This document shows positions 6,959 to 16,530 of a stretch of 55,449 nucleotides of DNA, in pieces. The stretch is from an uncultured Peptococcaceae bacterium (GTDB lineage Bacteria > Bacillota > Peptococcia > Peptococcales > Peptococcaceae), in the NCBI GenBank assembly GCA_937976375.1, contig CALJRU010000015.1, positions 1 through 55,449 on the forward strand. The letters are read 5' to 3'. The position numbers and the translations under genes are program-made. Numbering within the stretch: position 1 is the stretch's first letter; the number at the start of each line of letters is the position of its first letter. The notes under the pieces are model-generated. The model ran no database searches, was not told where the DNA came from, and worked only from the letters and a program-made list of their open reading frames with translations.

Positions 6959-7944
6959 AGCGCGTGATTCTGCCAATCTTCGTTCCTCATATGGGATGCC
7001 CTCATCAATGTGTGTTTTGTAATCAGTTTCATATTACGGGTCAATGGCAGCCGCCAGCACGAGACACTCTGGAAGCACAAGCCCGGGAATGGGCAGCATC
7101 CAGTGGCCAAGTGCCGGAATTGGCGTTTTACGGCGGCAGTTTTACGGCTATTGAACGCGCCGCACAGGAAGCGCTGTTGGAAAGCGCGGCCATATTGAAA
7201 GCTCAAGGACTGATCAGCGGCATTCGCTTGTCCACACGACCGGATGCGTTGGGGCCAGAGGTATTGGCGCGACTGCATCGGTTTTCTGTGGATACGGTGG
7301 AAATTGGCGTGCAGTCTCTCGATGATGCAGTGTTGGCGGCGTCACGCCGCGGTCACACGGCATTGGTGGCGCGGGATGCGGTGAAGCGCGTGAAAGCGGC
7401 GGGTTTTGTCTGCGGCGCACAAATCATGGTGGCGCTGCCGGAAGATACGCCGGCGCGCAGTCTGGAAACGTGCCGACAGGTGATCGATTTGGCGCCAGAT
7501 TTTGTGCGCATTTACCCGACAGCGGTGATTTGTGATACGCCATTGGCTGAGGCTTATGCAAGGGGAAGCTATGTGCCTTGGCAGGTTGATACGCTGCTTG
7601 ATACCGTGGCAGAGATGCTGACATTGTTTGAAGCAGCGTCGATTCCTGTTATTCGCGTCGGCTTGCAGGCAGAGGACAACCTGTCTCAGGGCGATGTGAT
7701 CGCGGGGGCCTACCATCCTGCGCTTGGCGAGCAGATAAAAGCACGGTATTTCCGGCGGCGCATGATGGCGATGCTCAAACCGCAGGAAGGGGGCCCGGTG
7801 ACTTTTGCGGTGGCTCCGCGGCAGTTGTCGCAGGCGATCGGACAACATCGGGAAAATGTGATTTATTTAAGTCAGCAGATCGGCCATCCAGTGACGGTGG
7901 TGGCCGATTCTTCTATGCAACACAATCAATTAGAAAGAAAGTGA
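6955..7944 (+). CDS. Elp3-like radical SAM protein
   Basis: A 329-residue radical SAM enzyme. The [4Fe-4S] motif CPHQCVFC (Cx3Cx2C) lies at residues 15-22, followed by 'ELAFYGGSFTAIE' near 55-67 and a TIM-barrel core with 'EIGVQSLDDAVL' near 117-128. It resembles the catalytic half of Elp3 but lacks the acetyltransferase domain. This short form regularly sits between rnc and smc in Firmicutes, and its substrate, probably a tRNA or rRNA base, is not established. It overlaps rnc by 4 bp and ends 3 bp before smc, so it is in one transcript with both. Family sure, reaction unknown. Confidence 0.85.
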   Translation: MKRVILPIFVPHMGCPHQCVFCNQFHITGQWQPPARDTLEAQAREWAASSGQVPELAFYGGSFTAIERAAQEALLESAAILKAQGLISGIRLSTRPDALGPEVLARLHRFSVDTVEIGVQSLDDAVLAASRRGHTALVARDAVKRVKAAGFVCGAQIMVALPEDTPARSLETCRQVIDLAPDFVRIYPTAVICDTPLAEAYARGSYVPWQVDTLLDTVAEMLTLFEAASIPVIRVGLQAEDNLSQGDVIAGAYHPALGEQIKARYFRRRMMAMLKPQEGGPVTFAVAPRQLSQAIGQHRENVIYLSQQIGHPVTVVADSSMQHNQLERK

Positions 7945-7947
7945 CAC

Positions 7948-10900
7948 ATGTTTCTTAAATCCTTAGAGATTCAAGGTTTCAAATCCTTTGCAGATAAGGT
8001 TTATTTTTCTTTTTCGCCAGGCGTGACAGCGATTGTCGGTCCAAATGGCAGCGGTAAGAGCAATGTGGTTGATGCCATTCGCTGGGTGTTGGGAGAACAA
8101 AGTGCCAAAACATTGCGTGGTTCAAAGATGGAAGATGTTATTTTTTCCGGAAGTGTGGACCGTAAGCCGGTTGGCATGGCGCGGGTGACCATGATTCTTG
8201 ACAACAGCCAGCGTATTTTTGCGCTCGATTGCGATGAGATTGAAGTTTCGCGCACGTTGTATCGTTCTGGTGAAAGCAGCTACATGCTCAATAAAAATGC
8301 TTGCCGTCTGAAAGACATTCAGGAATTGTTTATGGATACCGGTCTTGGCAAAGATGGGTTCAGTGTGATTGGACAGGGGAAGATTGAAGAAATTCTGACC
8401 TTGCATGCTGAAGAACGGCGCGGGCTCATTGAAGAAGCAGCCGGAATCAGTAAATATAAATATCGCAAGCGTGAAGCCGAGCGTAAGTTGGAATCCACCA
8501 CGGATGATATGACGCGGCTGGATGACATTCTCTATGAATTGGAACAACGCATCGAGCCGTTGGCAAAACAAGCCGAAAAGGTGCGTGTCTATCGCTCGCT
8601 TAAGGGTGAAGCCGATCATCTGCAGTTGTCATATTTGACGCAGCAGCTGCTTGACGTGCAGTCGGAACAGAAAACGCAGCGCGAAACAGTGGCGGCGGAT
8701 CATCAGGCGGCCTTGGAAGCGCAGACACATTTGGATCAGTGTGAAGCTGACTTGGCTGAAGCCAAAGAACATCTTGCTCAGAAACGTCATGACATGGAAG
8801 GGGCGCAGGCGGCCTATACAGATTCTCTGCGTGACACTCAGGAACACGAAAAAACGCTGACTTTGCTTTCGGAACGGCAGCAGCATACGAACGAACGCTT
8901 GACCTCATTGACGGCTTTGACGGAAGATACCGCTCGCCAACTCCAAGAAATCACCGGCAGTGTGGATGATTTGGCGGCAGCTGTGGCAGACAGCCAACAG
9001 CAAGTGAGTGATGTAGGCAGTGAAGCGCAAAAAGGAGAAACGGCGCTGCATGAAGCGGAAGCAGCGGTTTCATCCTTAAAAGCGGCTATTGACGGCTTAC
9101 AAGCACAGCAATTCGAAACATTTTCTCTCCAGGCTGCAACCAATAATGAGATCACGCGTTTGGAGCAGGGGCTGCATGGTGATCAGGCGCGTAGTGCACG
9201 TGTTGATTCGAGATTGGAAGAATTGCAGTGTCAGTATGAGCAGCTGACGAAAGAATCAGAGGCCCACGAATCAGAGCGCAGTGAACAGGAAGCGGCATTG
9301 GCAGAAACAGAGGCGGCATTGCAAAAGCTCTCCTTAGACATCGCGGAACGCGGACGAGCATTACAGGAGGAGCAGCAACAGCAGCAGCAGACTGTGCAGC
9401 AGCTCATGCAGGCGAAAAGCCGCTTGGAGACACTGGAAGAATTTGAAGCCAGTGGCGAAGGGTATTATCAAGGGGTGCAGCAGGTGCTGCGTGCAAAAAA
9501 AGAGCACCGTTTGCAAGGCATTCAAGGGTCCATTCTTCAGTTGTTGGACATTCCAAGTGATTATTTGACGGCCATTGAAAATGCATTGGGCGGTGCGGCA
9601 CAAAACGTCGTGGTCGCCGATGATCGCGATGCACAGCAAGCCATAGCATGGCTGAAACGTGAACGCCGCGGACGCGTCACCTTCATGCCGCTGAACCTGG
9701 TTAAGGGCAAACGTCAGGATGTTGATTTTCATGACGATGCAGTCATTGGTTTGGCGCTGGATCTTGTGCAGTATGATCCAGCCTATGAGTCGGTCATGGC
9801 ACAGCTTCTGGGGCGTGTGTGGATTTTGCGGGATTTGGCCAGCGCAACAGCATTGGCCAAGCGCACAGGTTCAAAATATCGCTTTGTGACGCTGGAAGGT
9901 GATGTGATTGCGCCGGGCGGCAGCATGACCGGTGGTCATCAAAAGAAACAGAGCTCCATTGTTCATCGTAAGCATGAGATGGGTGAATTGAAAGAAAAGA
10001 TTACGGCCTTGACAGCAAAAGAACGTGCTTTCACGCAGAGCATTGAAACGTTAAAGCAGCAATTGGATGTTTTGCAGCAGTCACAAGAACGTGGGCGCAG
10101 CCGTCAACAGGATGAGCAGCTGCGTTTGCGTGAAATTTCTGTGGTCTTGGATCAGCAGGCAGCCCAAGTGAAGCGCGTGCAGCGCGAGCTGGAGCTGGAA
10201 CGGATGAATCGTGAAACCTTGAGTGCAGAACGTGAAAATGCAGAGCAGGAATTGGTGCGCGTGCGTAATGATGCTGAACGCATTGCGGCGGATCTGGAAG
10301 CATTGGCCGATGGTTTAAAGCAAAAACGCACAGCGTTAAGCGCGTCCGAAGCGGCGCTGCAGGAGGCACAAACAGCCTTGCAGGATATTCTTGTGCAGCG
10401 GGCCACCAGTGACGAACAGCATCAGCATCAGCTGCAGCGCTATCGAGAAGCAGTGGCTGAAAAGAAGCGCTTGGAAGCACTGAGTGCGCAGCACACACAT
10501 GATTATGAGGCATTGAAACAGGAATTGGATGCGCTCAATGAAGCGCTCTTATCAGAAAAAGCGGCTTTGCAGACCGCTCAGCAGCGCCATTTGGAAGTGT
10601 CGAAAACCATGGATGCTGCGAAACAAGAGATCGATGCCCTGGAATCGGGTGTGCGTGAGCTGGAAAAATCGCTTAGTGAGAGTCGTTCGCTGAATGATAA
10701 ATGCTGGCGTACACACAATGCTTCAGAAATGCGCTTGGAGCGTTTGAATGAAAAAGTGTCGCGCCTTAGTGAACAGCTCATGGAAGCTTTTGGTTATTCA
10801 CCGGAAGCGGCCTTGGCTGAAGCAGATCTTGAATGTGACATTTCAGATGCACCGGCACGCCTGAAAACATTACGCAATAAAATTGCGCATCTCGGCGAGA

Positions 10901-11511
10901 TCAATTTTACAGCGCTTGAGGAATACGAACAGGTGAGCGAGCAGGCGAACTTTTTGAAAGCGCAGCTGGAAGACTTGAACCTGGCAAAAAGCAAATTGGA
11001 AGCGGTCATTCATGAAATGGAGACCACCATGTCTCAACGCTTTAAGGATGCCTATGAGAGAGTCAACGAACAATTTGCTCAGATTTTTACGGCCATGTTC
11101 GGCGGCGGGGCAGCGCGATTGGAACTGTCGCTGCCGGGGCGGTATTTGGAAACTGGCGTAGAGATTGTGGCGCAGCCGCCAGGTAAAAAAGAACGTGTGT
11201 TGACTTTGCTGTCTGGTGGTGAACGCGCGCTGACAGCGGCAGCCTTGCTTTTTGCCCTATTGGAAGTGCGGCCAAGTCCGTTTGTTATTCTTGACGAAAT
11301 TGAAGCAGCCTTGGACGAAGCAAACGTTGAACGGTTTGCTTCGTTTATCAAGCAATATACCAATAAAACACAGTTTATTATCATTTCTCACCGTAAAGGC
11401 ACCATGGAGGCGGCTTCAGTGCTGTATGGCATTACGATGGATGCCAACGGCGTGTCTAAGCAGGTTTCTGTGCGCCTAAGTGATTTTAACGACGAGCAGG
11501 AGGTTTCATAA
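7948..11511 (+). CDS. smc: Chromosome segregation ATPase SMC
   Basis: A 1187-residue SMC protein that, with ScpA and ScpB, compacts and separates chromosomes. The Walker A GPNGSGKSN lies at residues 31-39, a long coiled coil follows, the hinge spans about 505-665 ('GYYQGVQQVL' to 'APGGSMTGGH'), then the returning coiled coil, the ABC signature LLSGGERALTA near 1088, and Walker B FVILDEIEAALDEA near 1112. Length is standard. The glutamine-rich stretch near residue 475 is ordinary coiled-coil sequence. The stop codon is followed directly by the ftsY ATG, consistent with a shared transcript. Confidence 0.98.
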   Translation: MFLKSLEIQGFKSFADKVYFSFSPGVTAIVGPNGSGKSNVVDAIRWVLGEQSAKTLRGSKMEDVIFSGSVDRKPVGMARVTMILDNSQRIFALDCDEIEVSRTLYRSGESSYMLNKNACRLKDIQELFMDTGLGKDGFSVIGQGKIEEILTLHAEERRGLIEEAAGISKYKYRKREAERKLESTTDDMTRLDDILYELEQRIEPLAKQAEKVRVYRSLKGEADHLQLSYLTQQLLDVQSEQKTQRETVAADHQAALEAQTHLDQCEADLAEAKEHLAQKRHDMEGAQAAYTDSLRDTQEHEKTLTLLSERQQHTNERLTSLTALTEDTARQLQEITGSVDDLAAAVADSQQQVSDVGSEAQKGETALHEAEAAVSSLKAAIDGLQAQQFETFSLQAATNNEITRLEQGLHGDQARSARVDSRLEELQCQYEQLTKESEAHESERSEQEAALAETEAALQKLSLDIAERGRALQEEQQQQQQTVQQLMQAKSRLETLEEFEASGEGYYQGVQQVLRAKKEHRLQGIQGSILQLLDIPSDYLTAIENALGGAAQNVVVADDRDAQQAIAWLKRERRGRVTFMPLNLVKGKRQDVDFHDDAVIGLALDLVQYDPAYESVMAQLLGRVWILRDLASATALAKRTGSKYRFVTLEGDVIAPGGSMTGGHQKKQSSIVHRKHEMGELKEKITALTAKERAFTQSIETLKQQLDVLQQSQERGRSRQQDEQLRLREISVVLDQQAAQVKRVQRELELERMNRETLSAERENAEQELVRVRNDAERIAADLEALADGLKQKRTALSASEAALQEAQTALQDILVQRATSDEQHQHQLQRYREAVAEKKRLEALSAQHTHDYEALKQELDALNEALLSEKAALQTAQQRHLEVSKTMDAAKQEIDALESGVRELEKSLSESRSLNDKCWRTHNASEMRLERLNEKVSRLSEQLMEAFGYSPEAALAEADLECDISDAPARLKTLRNKIAHLGEINFTALEEYEQVSEQANFLKAQLEDLNLAKSKLEAVIHEMETTMSQRFKDAYERVNEQFAQIFTAMFGGGAARLELSLPGRYLETGVEIVAQPPGKKERVLTLLSGGERALTAAALLFALLEVRPSPFVILDEIEAALDEANVERFASFIKQYTNKTQFIIISHRKGTMEAASVLYGITMDANGVSKQVSVRLSDFNDEQEVS

Positions 11512-12540
11512 ATGGGATTATTTGACCGCTTATTTAAAAAGAATCAAACAGAAAAAACCGATGCAGAAGTGCTGAATAAAGAGCTGAATGAAGGCTTGTC
11601 CAAAACACGCCATGGCTTTATGGAAAAAGTCTTTGGGGTGCTTTCTGGTAAGGAGATCGACGATGATCTTTATGATGAACTGGAAGAGGCCTTGATCCAG
11701 GGGGACGTTGGTGTGAACACGGCGCTCGATTTGGTGGAACGTTTGCGTGAACGCGAAAAGCGTGACCATCTTAAAACGAGCGAAGACCTCAAAGAAGCTT
11801 TTGCGGATGAAATGGTTCAGCTGCTCGGCGAAGAAGAACAACCACTGACGCTGGTTCCGGATACGTTAAACATTATTTTATTCGTTGGGGTCAATGGCGT
11901 TGGCAAGACAACCAGCATTGGCAAGATTGCCTATCAACTAAAAGAACAGGGACATAAGGTGATCCTTGGTGCAGCGGATACTTTCCGTGCTGCTGCTGCC
12001 GACCAGCTCAAAATCTGGGGTGAACGCGTCGGCTGTGATGTGATTGCGCATCAGGAAGGGGCCGATCCTGCAGCGGTGGTATTTGACGCGATTGCAGCCG
12101 CAAAATCACGTGGCTGTGACGTGCTTCTGGTCGATACGGCTGGACGCTTGCAGAACAAAGTCAACCTTATGAATGAATTGGCTAAAATCCGCAAAATCAT
12201 TGATCGTGAAGCGCCAGACAGCCTGCGCGATGTGCTTTTGGTGCTGGATGCGACCACAGGTCAGAATGCGCTCAATCAGGCCAAGGTCTTTAAGGACACC
12301 GCTGGCGTGACGGGCGTTATCCTTACCAAGCTTGATGGGACAGCAAAAGGCGGCGTGGTCATCGGCATTAAGTCTGAATATGATCTGCCGGTTAAATACA
12401 TTGGCGTTGGCGAGCAGAAGGAACATCTGCAGGTGTTCAATCCACGCACTTTTGCCGAAGCCTTGTTCCTGGGTTTTGACACCGAAGAAGAGGAACAGCC
12501 AGAGCAAAATGATCCAGAGGAGGCAGAAGCGGATGAATAA
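11512..12540 (+). CDS. ftsY: Signal recognition particle receptor FtsY
   Basis: A 342-residue SRP receptor GTPase that docks ribosome-SRP complexes at the membrane. The N domain (about 20-105) leads into the G domain with GVNGVGKTTS near 126-135, DTAGRLQNK near 207-215 and TKLDGTAKGG near 272-281. The acidic A domain is very short, as usual in Gram-positives, and the C-terminus is also acidic (EEEEQPEQNDPEEAEADE). The ATG abuts the smc stop and is preceded by GGAGG inside smc. The last codons overlap the start of the next gene by 8 bp. Confidence 0.97.
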   Translation: MGLFDRLFKKNQTEKTDAEVLNKELNEGLSKTRHGFMEKVFGVLSGKEIDDDLYDELEEALIQGDVGVNTALDLVERLREREKRDHLKTSEDLKEAFADEMVQLLGEEEQPLTLVPDTLNIILFVGVNGVGKTTSIGKIAYQLKEQGHKVILGAADTFRAAAADQLKIWGERVGCDVIAHQEGADPAAVVFDAIAAAKSRGCDVLLVDTAGRLQNKVNLMNELAKIRKIIDREAPDSLRDVLLVLDATTGQNALNQAKVFKDTAGVTGVILTKLDGTAKGGVVIGIKSEYDLPVKYIGVGEQKEHLQVFNPRTFAEALFLGFDTEEEEQPEQNDPEEAEADE

Positions 12541-13822
12541 AACTTTATTCCGTCAAGTCACCATGCTCACCGGTGATGACTTGCAGGTACAGCATGGTGA
12601 TCTGTTGATTGAAGATGGCATCATCAAAAAAATTGGCACCGTCAGCGCTGCAGAAGCTGAAGATGCAGTGGAATTTGCGCGTGGCGAACATTATGTGTTG
12701 GTGCCAGGCTATATCAATACACATACCCATGTCGCAATGAGTGTGCTGCGCGATTATGGCGGAGATATGCCGTTGGATGTTTGGCTCAACCAGTACATAT
12801 GGCCAGCAGAAGCGAAACTGACCGATGACGACGTATATTGGGGTTCCTGCCTGGGCATGCTTGAAATGATTGCCAGCGGCACCACCTGTCTGGTTGATAT
12901 GTACGATCATTGCGATGCCATTGCAGAGGCCATCAGTGATGGCGGGATGCGTGCGATTTTAAGCCGCGGCAGCGTGGGCATGAACGATCCGGAAGGACGA
13001 GGCATTGCCGAAAACGATGCCGTCTATGCGCGATGGCATGGCGCTGAAGATGATCGCATTCGTGTTTGGTATGGGCCGCATGCGCCAAACACCTGCCCGG
13101 GAGACTATATTCAGGAAATGGCTCAGCACGCGCGTGAACGTGGCACAGGTGTGCATATTCATGTGGCAGAGACAAAAGGTGAATGGGAATGGTGCCAAAG
13201 TACGCATGGCATGACGCCGGTGGGCTGGCTGGAGAGCCTTGGCGTGCTTGATGTGCCAACGTTGGCGGCGCACAGTGTCTGGCTCGATGACGCAGACATC
13301 GCCATCTACGCCAAACATGGGGTTGCGGCAGCTCATAATCCGATCAGTAATCTTAAACTTGCAAGCGGGGTCTGTCGTGTTGAAGATCTTCAGCATGCTG
13401 GTGTCACTGTTGGGCTCGGGACCGATGGCTCTTCCAGCAACAACATCATGAGCATGCACCGTGAACTTCAAGTGGCGGCGCTGATTCATAAAATTCGCAA
13501 CTATGACGCTCAGGCTGTTGGTGCACGCGATGCTCTGAAACTGGCGACGATCGAAGGAGCGAAAGCGATTCGCTGGCAGGATGCTATTGGCAGCATCGCT
13601 GAAGGAAAAAAGGCGGATTTGACCCTTTACGAATTGGATGCGCCATGGAACGTGCCGCATCATGATGTGGTCAGCAATCTTGCCTACGCTGCACAGCAGA
13701 GTGATATTGACAGCGTTTTTGTGCAGGGTGAATGTTTGTATAAGCATGGCGATTATACGACATTTGATAAAGAACGCATTCTTGCAGAAGCAGAAACACG
13801 TGCAAAACGTCTCATTCAATAA
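12533..13822 (+). CDS. mtaD: Amidohydrolase, probable MTA/SAH deaminase
   Basis: A 429-residue metal-dependent amidohydrolase of the MtaD/SsnA/TrzN group, which deaminates S-adenosylhomocysteine, methylthioadenosine or adenosine. Metal ligands are visible: THTH at residues 63-66, 'HIHVAET' near 205-211, the AHS box near 240, and GTDGSSSNN near 299-307. I chose the ATG at 12533, which has AGGAGG 10 bp upstream within ftsY; the frame extends further upstream but without support. It overlaps ftsY by 8 bp and is therefore translationally coupled. The substrate is inferred from family resemblance and could be another adenosine derivative. Confidence 0.8.
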   Translation: MNKTLFRQVTMLTGDDLQVQHGDLLIEDGIIKKIGTVSAAEAEDAVEFARGEHYVLVPGYINTHTHVAMSVLRDYGGDMPLDVWLNQYIWPAEAKLTDDDVYWGSCLGMLEMIASGTTCLVDMYDHCDAIAEAISDGGMRAILSRGSVGMNDPEGRGIAENDAVYARWHGAEDDRIRVWYGPHAPNTCPGDYIQEMAQHARERGTGVHIHVAETKGEWEWCQSTHGMTPVGWLESLGVLDVPTLAAHSVWLDDADIAIYAKHGVAAAHNPISNLKLASGVCRVEDLQHAGVTVGLGTDGSSSNNIMSMHRELQVAALIHKIRNYDAQAVGARDALKLATIEGAKAIRWQDAIGSIAEGKKADLTLYELDAPWNVPHHDVVSNLAYAAQQSDIDSVFVQGECLYKHGDYTTFDKERILAEAETRAKRLIQ

Positions 13823-13830
13823 ATAGAAGG

Positions 13831-13870
13831 GACCGCTGCCGGTGAACCTGTTGGAGCACCGGCGGCGGTC
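13831..13870 (+). terminator. Rho-independent terminator
   Basis: A 14-bp stem GACCGCTGCCGGTG / CACCGGCGGCGGTC (one G-T pair) with a 12-nt loop, followed by a T-rich tract. It ends the rnc-smc-ftsY-mtaD transcript. Confidence 0.85.
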
Positions 13871-13907
13871 GATTTGTTTTGTTACGGTGAATTTTTGTGA
13901 AAATCCA

Positions 13908-13936
13908 ATGACAACAGCGAGGCTTTTTGATAGTAT
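13908..13936 (+). promoter_or_regulatory. Possible prmA-murE promoter
   Basis: -35-like ATGACA (13908-13913), 17-bp spacer, -10 TAGTAT (13931-13936), 74 bp before prmA and just after the preceding terminator. The fit is moderate. Confidence 0.4.
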
Positions 13937-14010
13937 TACTGTGTATCATTAAAACTATAAAAATTGCTGACGCGTGAGCGTCATAATCAATAGAAATTCA
14001 GGTGATGATT

Positions 14011-14946
14011 TTGGACTGGATGGAAGTAACATGTGTGCTGCCCAACCGTCGTGGCTTGGAAGCGGTGACGGATATTTTCAATACGTTTTTTCCAAATGGG
14101 ACGATGGTGGATGATCCGCAATCAATCCTTAAACATGTGGAGAGTGACGATTGGGACGCACATGAATTTTCTGAGGACATTCTCGCTAGAGAATCGTTAA
14201 AAGTCAGCGGCTTTTTTGAAATGGACGAAGCGTGGACCAATCGCCGCGACGAATTGAAACATCATGTAACAGCGGCGCTTGCTGCAATCGATGAAACAGC
14301 GGAGTGGACGGAAAAACGGATTCCGGATGAAGATTGGGCGGAATCGTGGAAAGAGCACTATGATGTACTGCATTATGGCACGCGCATTCAAGTGGTACCA
14401 GAATGGCTGGAACCCGATCTTCCAGAAGACATCGTTATTCGCATTGAACCAGGAATGGCTTTTGGCACTGGCGAGCATGAGACCACCTCGCTCTGCATGA
14501 ACTGGCTGGAAGAATTGATTGAGCCGGAAATGACGGTTTTTGACGTTGGCACAGGCAGCGGCATTTTGGCGATTGCGGCACGAGCGCTGGGTGCTGGGCG
14601 TGTGGATGCGATGGATTACGATGATGTGGCTGTATGGGCAGCGGTTCAAAATGCAGCACGCAACAATGCGCAGATCATGATTTATAAGAGCGATTTGCTC
14701 AAGGGCTGTGTGGGACAGGCCGATCTCATCATTGCCAACATTGTGGCAGATGTCATCATTAAGCTTTTGCCTCAGTTGAGAGAACATCTCCTGGAGCATG
14801 GTCGTTTTCTCTGCTCTGGCGTGCTTCTGGAGCGGGCTGCAGATGTGCGTCAAGCGCTTGAAGCAGAAGGCTTTGAGATTATTGAACAGCGGGAAGATGG
14901 CGAATGGTGTGCCATTTTGGCAGCTATGAAGGAGGTTGAGGCATGA
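14011..14946 (+). CDS. prmA: Ribosomal protein L11 methyltransferase
   Basis: A 311-residue SAM-dependent methyltransferase that trimethylates ribosomal protein L11. The N-terminal substrate domain is followed by the Rossmann fold with VFDVGTGSGILAIAARALGA near 174-193, 'MDYDDVAVWAA' near 200, and the NIVADVI motif near 243 that replaces the usual NPP-type box in PrmA. The start is ambiguous: GTG 14002, ATG 14005 and TTG 14011 are in frame. I prefer TTG 14011, because AGGTGA (14000-14005) is correctly spaced only from it and the protein then begins MDWMEVT like other PrmA. It overlaps murE by 4 bp. Confidence 0.93.
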   Translation: MDWMEVTCVLPNRRGLEAVTDIFNTFFPNGTMVDDPQSILKHVESDDWDAHEFSEDILARESLKVSGFFEMDEAWTNRRDELKHHVTAALAAIDETAEWTEKRIPDEDWAESWKEHYDVLHYGTRIQVVPEWLEPDLPEDIVIRIEPGMAFGTGEHETTSLCMNWLEELIEPEMTVFDVGTGSGILAIAARALGAGRVDAMDYDDVAVWAAVQNAARNNAQIMIYKSDLLKGCVGQADLIIANIVADVIIKLLPQLREHLLEHGRFLCSGVLLERAADVRQALEAEGFEIIEQREDGEWCAILAAMKEVEA

Positions 14947-16469
14947 AGCATCAAATCCCTATATCAGAATTTATTATTAGATTGCGGGAAGAGGGACTTT
15001 TGACCATGTGGCAGGGGGACCCTGATTTAATCATTGAGGACATTCAGTATGATTCCCGCCGATGCAGTGCCAACAGTTTGTTCCTTTGCAAAGGTGCAGC
15101 TTTTCAGCCTTCATTCATTACGAAGGCCAAAGAAGCAGGCGCGGTAGCCTATCTGGCCGTGCGCCCATTTGATGAAGGGGAAGAGTTGACGGCGCTTATT
15201 GTCAGCGACATTCGCCGTGCGCTGGCCGTGGCCGCGGATGTGTTTTTTGAATCTCCTTGGAAAAAGCTGCATATGATTGGTGTTACAGGCACCAAAGGAA
15301 AATCGACGACCGTGACTCTGCTCAAAGACATTCTCGATGCACACGCCAAGGCCAATGGGCTGCCGCTGACAGGGCTGACCTCTTCAACGCGTGTATTTGA
15401 TGGCAAGGTGGATATGCCTGCCCAGCTGACGACGCCAGAAAATGTTGACCTCTATCGTTATTTAGACGAAGCAGTTGAAAGCGGCTTGCATACCATGATC
15501 GTTGAAGTATCGAGCCAAGCTTTGAAATATCATCGTGTAGGCGGCATTCATTTTGACGATGGCGTTTTTCTGAACATTGCTCCGGATCACATCAGTGATA
15601 TTGAACATCCAAATTTTGAAGATTATTTTGCAAGCAAGCTGATGCTTTTTGCAGTCACCGATCATGCCTATATCAATACCAATAGTGATCGTTTGTCAGA
15701 CATCGAAGAAGCAGCTGCGCAGTGTGCTGCTGTAACGACTTTTGCTGTGGAGGGCGATGCAGAATACCAAGCCACACATATTGAAAGCGATAAAGAGGGT
15801 ATGGCGTTTGACTTACATACTGCAGCAGACACATATCATTTGACAACGGCTATGAAAGGCATCTTTAATGTAGAAAATGCTTTGGCCGCAGCCACTGTAG
15901 CCTTAAATCTGGGGGTATCTTTTGACAGCATCCAACAAGTCTTGAGCAATGTACACTTCGCTGGACATATGGTTTATCGCCACAGTGCCGATGGCGTGAC
16001 GGCCATTGTTGACTATGCACACAATGACATCAGTTTCCGTAAGGTCATTGAAACGGTGCATGTTGAATACCCGAACGCGCCTATTTGGTTTGTTTTTGGT
16101 TCTGCTGGCAGCAAGGCACAGAGCCGACGTGCAGATTTGGGGCGTATTGTTTGTAAAGAAGCGGCACGCGTGTATTTGGTGCCGGATGATCCTGCGAAAG
16201 AAAATGTTTTGGACATAAACGCTGAAATTGTGGCACATTTTACGCAGCCAGTACCGTATGTATCGTTGGCTGACCGTGCGACGGGCATTAAAGATGCAAT
16301 CATGAGTGCAGCCCCAGGGACGGTGGTGCTCATTTTAGGGAAGGGCAGCGAGACAGCGCAAAAGGGACCAAATGGTCCCGAGCCGTATGCGGGTGATCTG
16401 CCGCTTGCAGAGCAGGCGTTGGCAGAGCGCGATGCGCATGGCGCCAGAACATCGTTATTTTTTGAATGA
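14943..16469 (+). CDS. murE: UDP-MurNAc-tripeptide ligase, L-lysine-type MurE
   Basis: A 508-residue Mur ligase adding the third residue of the peptidoglycan stem peptide in the cytoplasm. It shows the ATP loop GVTGTKGKSTT near 113-123, 'TTPENVDLYRYL' near 161, and 'GIFNVENALAA' near 310. The residue-selecting loop is DDPAKEN near 415, not the DNPR that marks meso-diaminopimelate enzymes. Together with 'DYAHNDISF' and 'GSKAQSRRADLG' it resembles the lysine-adding MurE of streptococci. I infer L-Lys or a similar diamino acid; ornithine cannot be excluded. It lies outside a division/wall cluster, coupled to prmA by a 4-bp overlap. Confidence 0.85.
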   Translation: MKHQIPISEFIIRLREEGLLTMWQGDPDLIIEDIQYDSRRCSANSLFLCKGAAFQPSFITKAKEAGAVAYLAVRPFDEGEELTALIVSDIRRALAVAADVFFESPWKKLHMIGVTGTKGKSTTVTLLKDILDAHAKANGLPLTGLTSSTRVFDGKVDMPAQLTTPENVDLYRYLDEAVESGLHTMIVEVSSQALKYHRVGGIHFDDGVFLNIAPDHISDIEHPNFEDYFASKLMLFAVTDHAYINTNSDRLSDIEEAAAQCAAVTTFAVEGDAEYQATHIESDKEGMAFDLHTAADTYHLTTAMKGIFNVENALAAATVALNLGVSFDSIQQVLSNVHFAGHMVYRHSADGVTAIVDYAHNDISFRKVIETVHVEYPNAPIWFVFGSAGSKAQSRRADLGRIVCKEAARVYLVPDDPAKENVLDINAEIVAHFTQPVPYVSLADRATGIKDAIMSAAPGTVVLILGKGSETAQKGPNGPEPYAGDLPLAEQALAERDAHGARTSLFFE

Positions 16470-16530
16470 CGTCGCATTCTGAGACGATTTATGCTATGAT
16501 AAACGTATATGTGAAAAAGGGAGGCATCCT

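Noticed and set aside
9361..9410. CAG/CAA-rich tract in smc as a microsatellite
   Set aside because: It encodes glutamines in the coiled coil and is interrupted; normal for SMC arms.
16470..16530. Possible T-box leader before argS
   Set aside because: Only 61 bp and no conserved T-box sequence or terminator; too short for a T-box.
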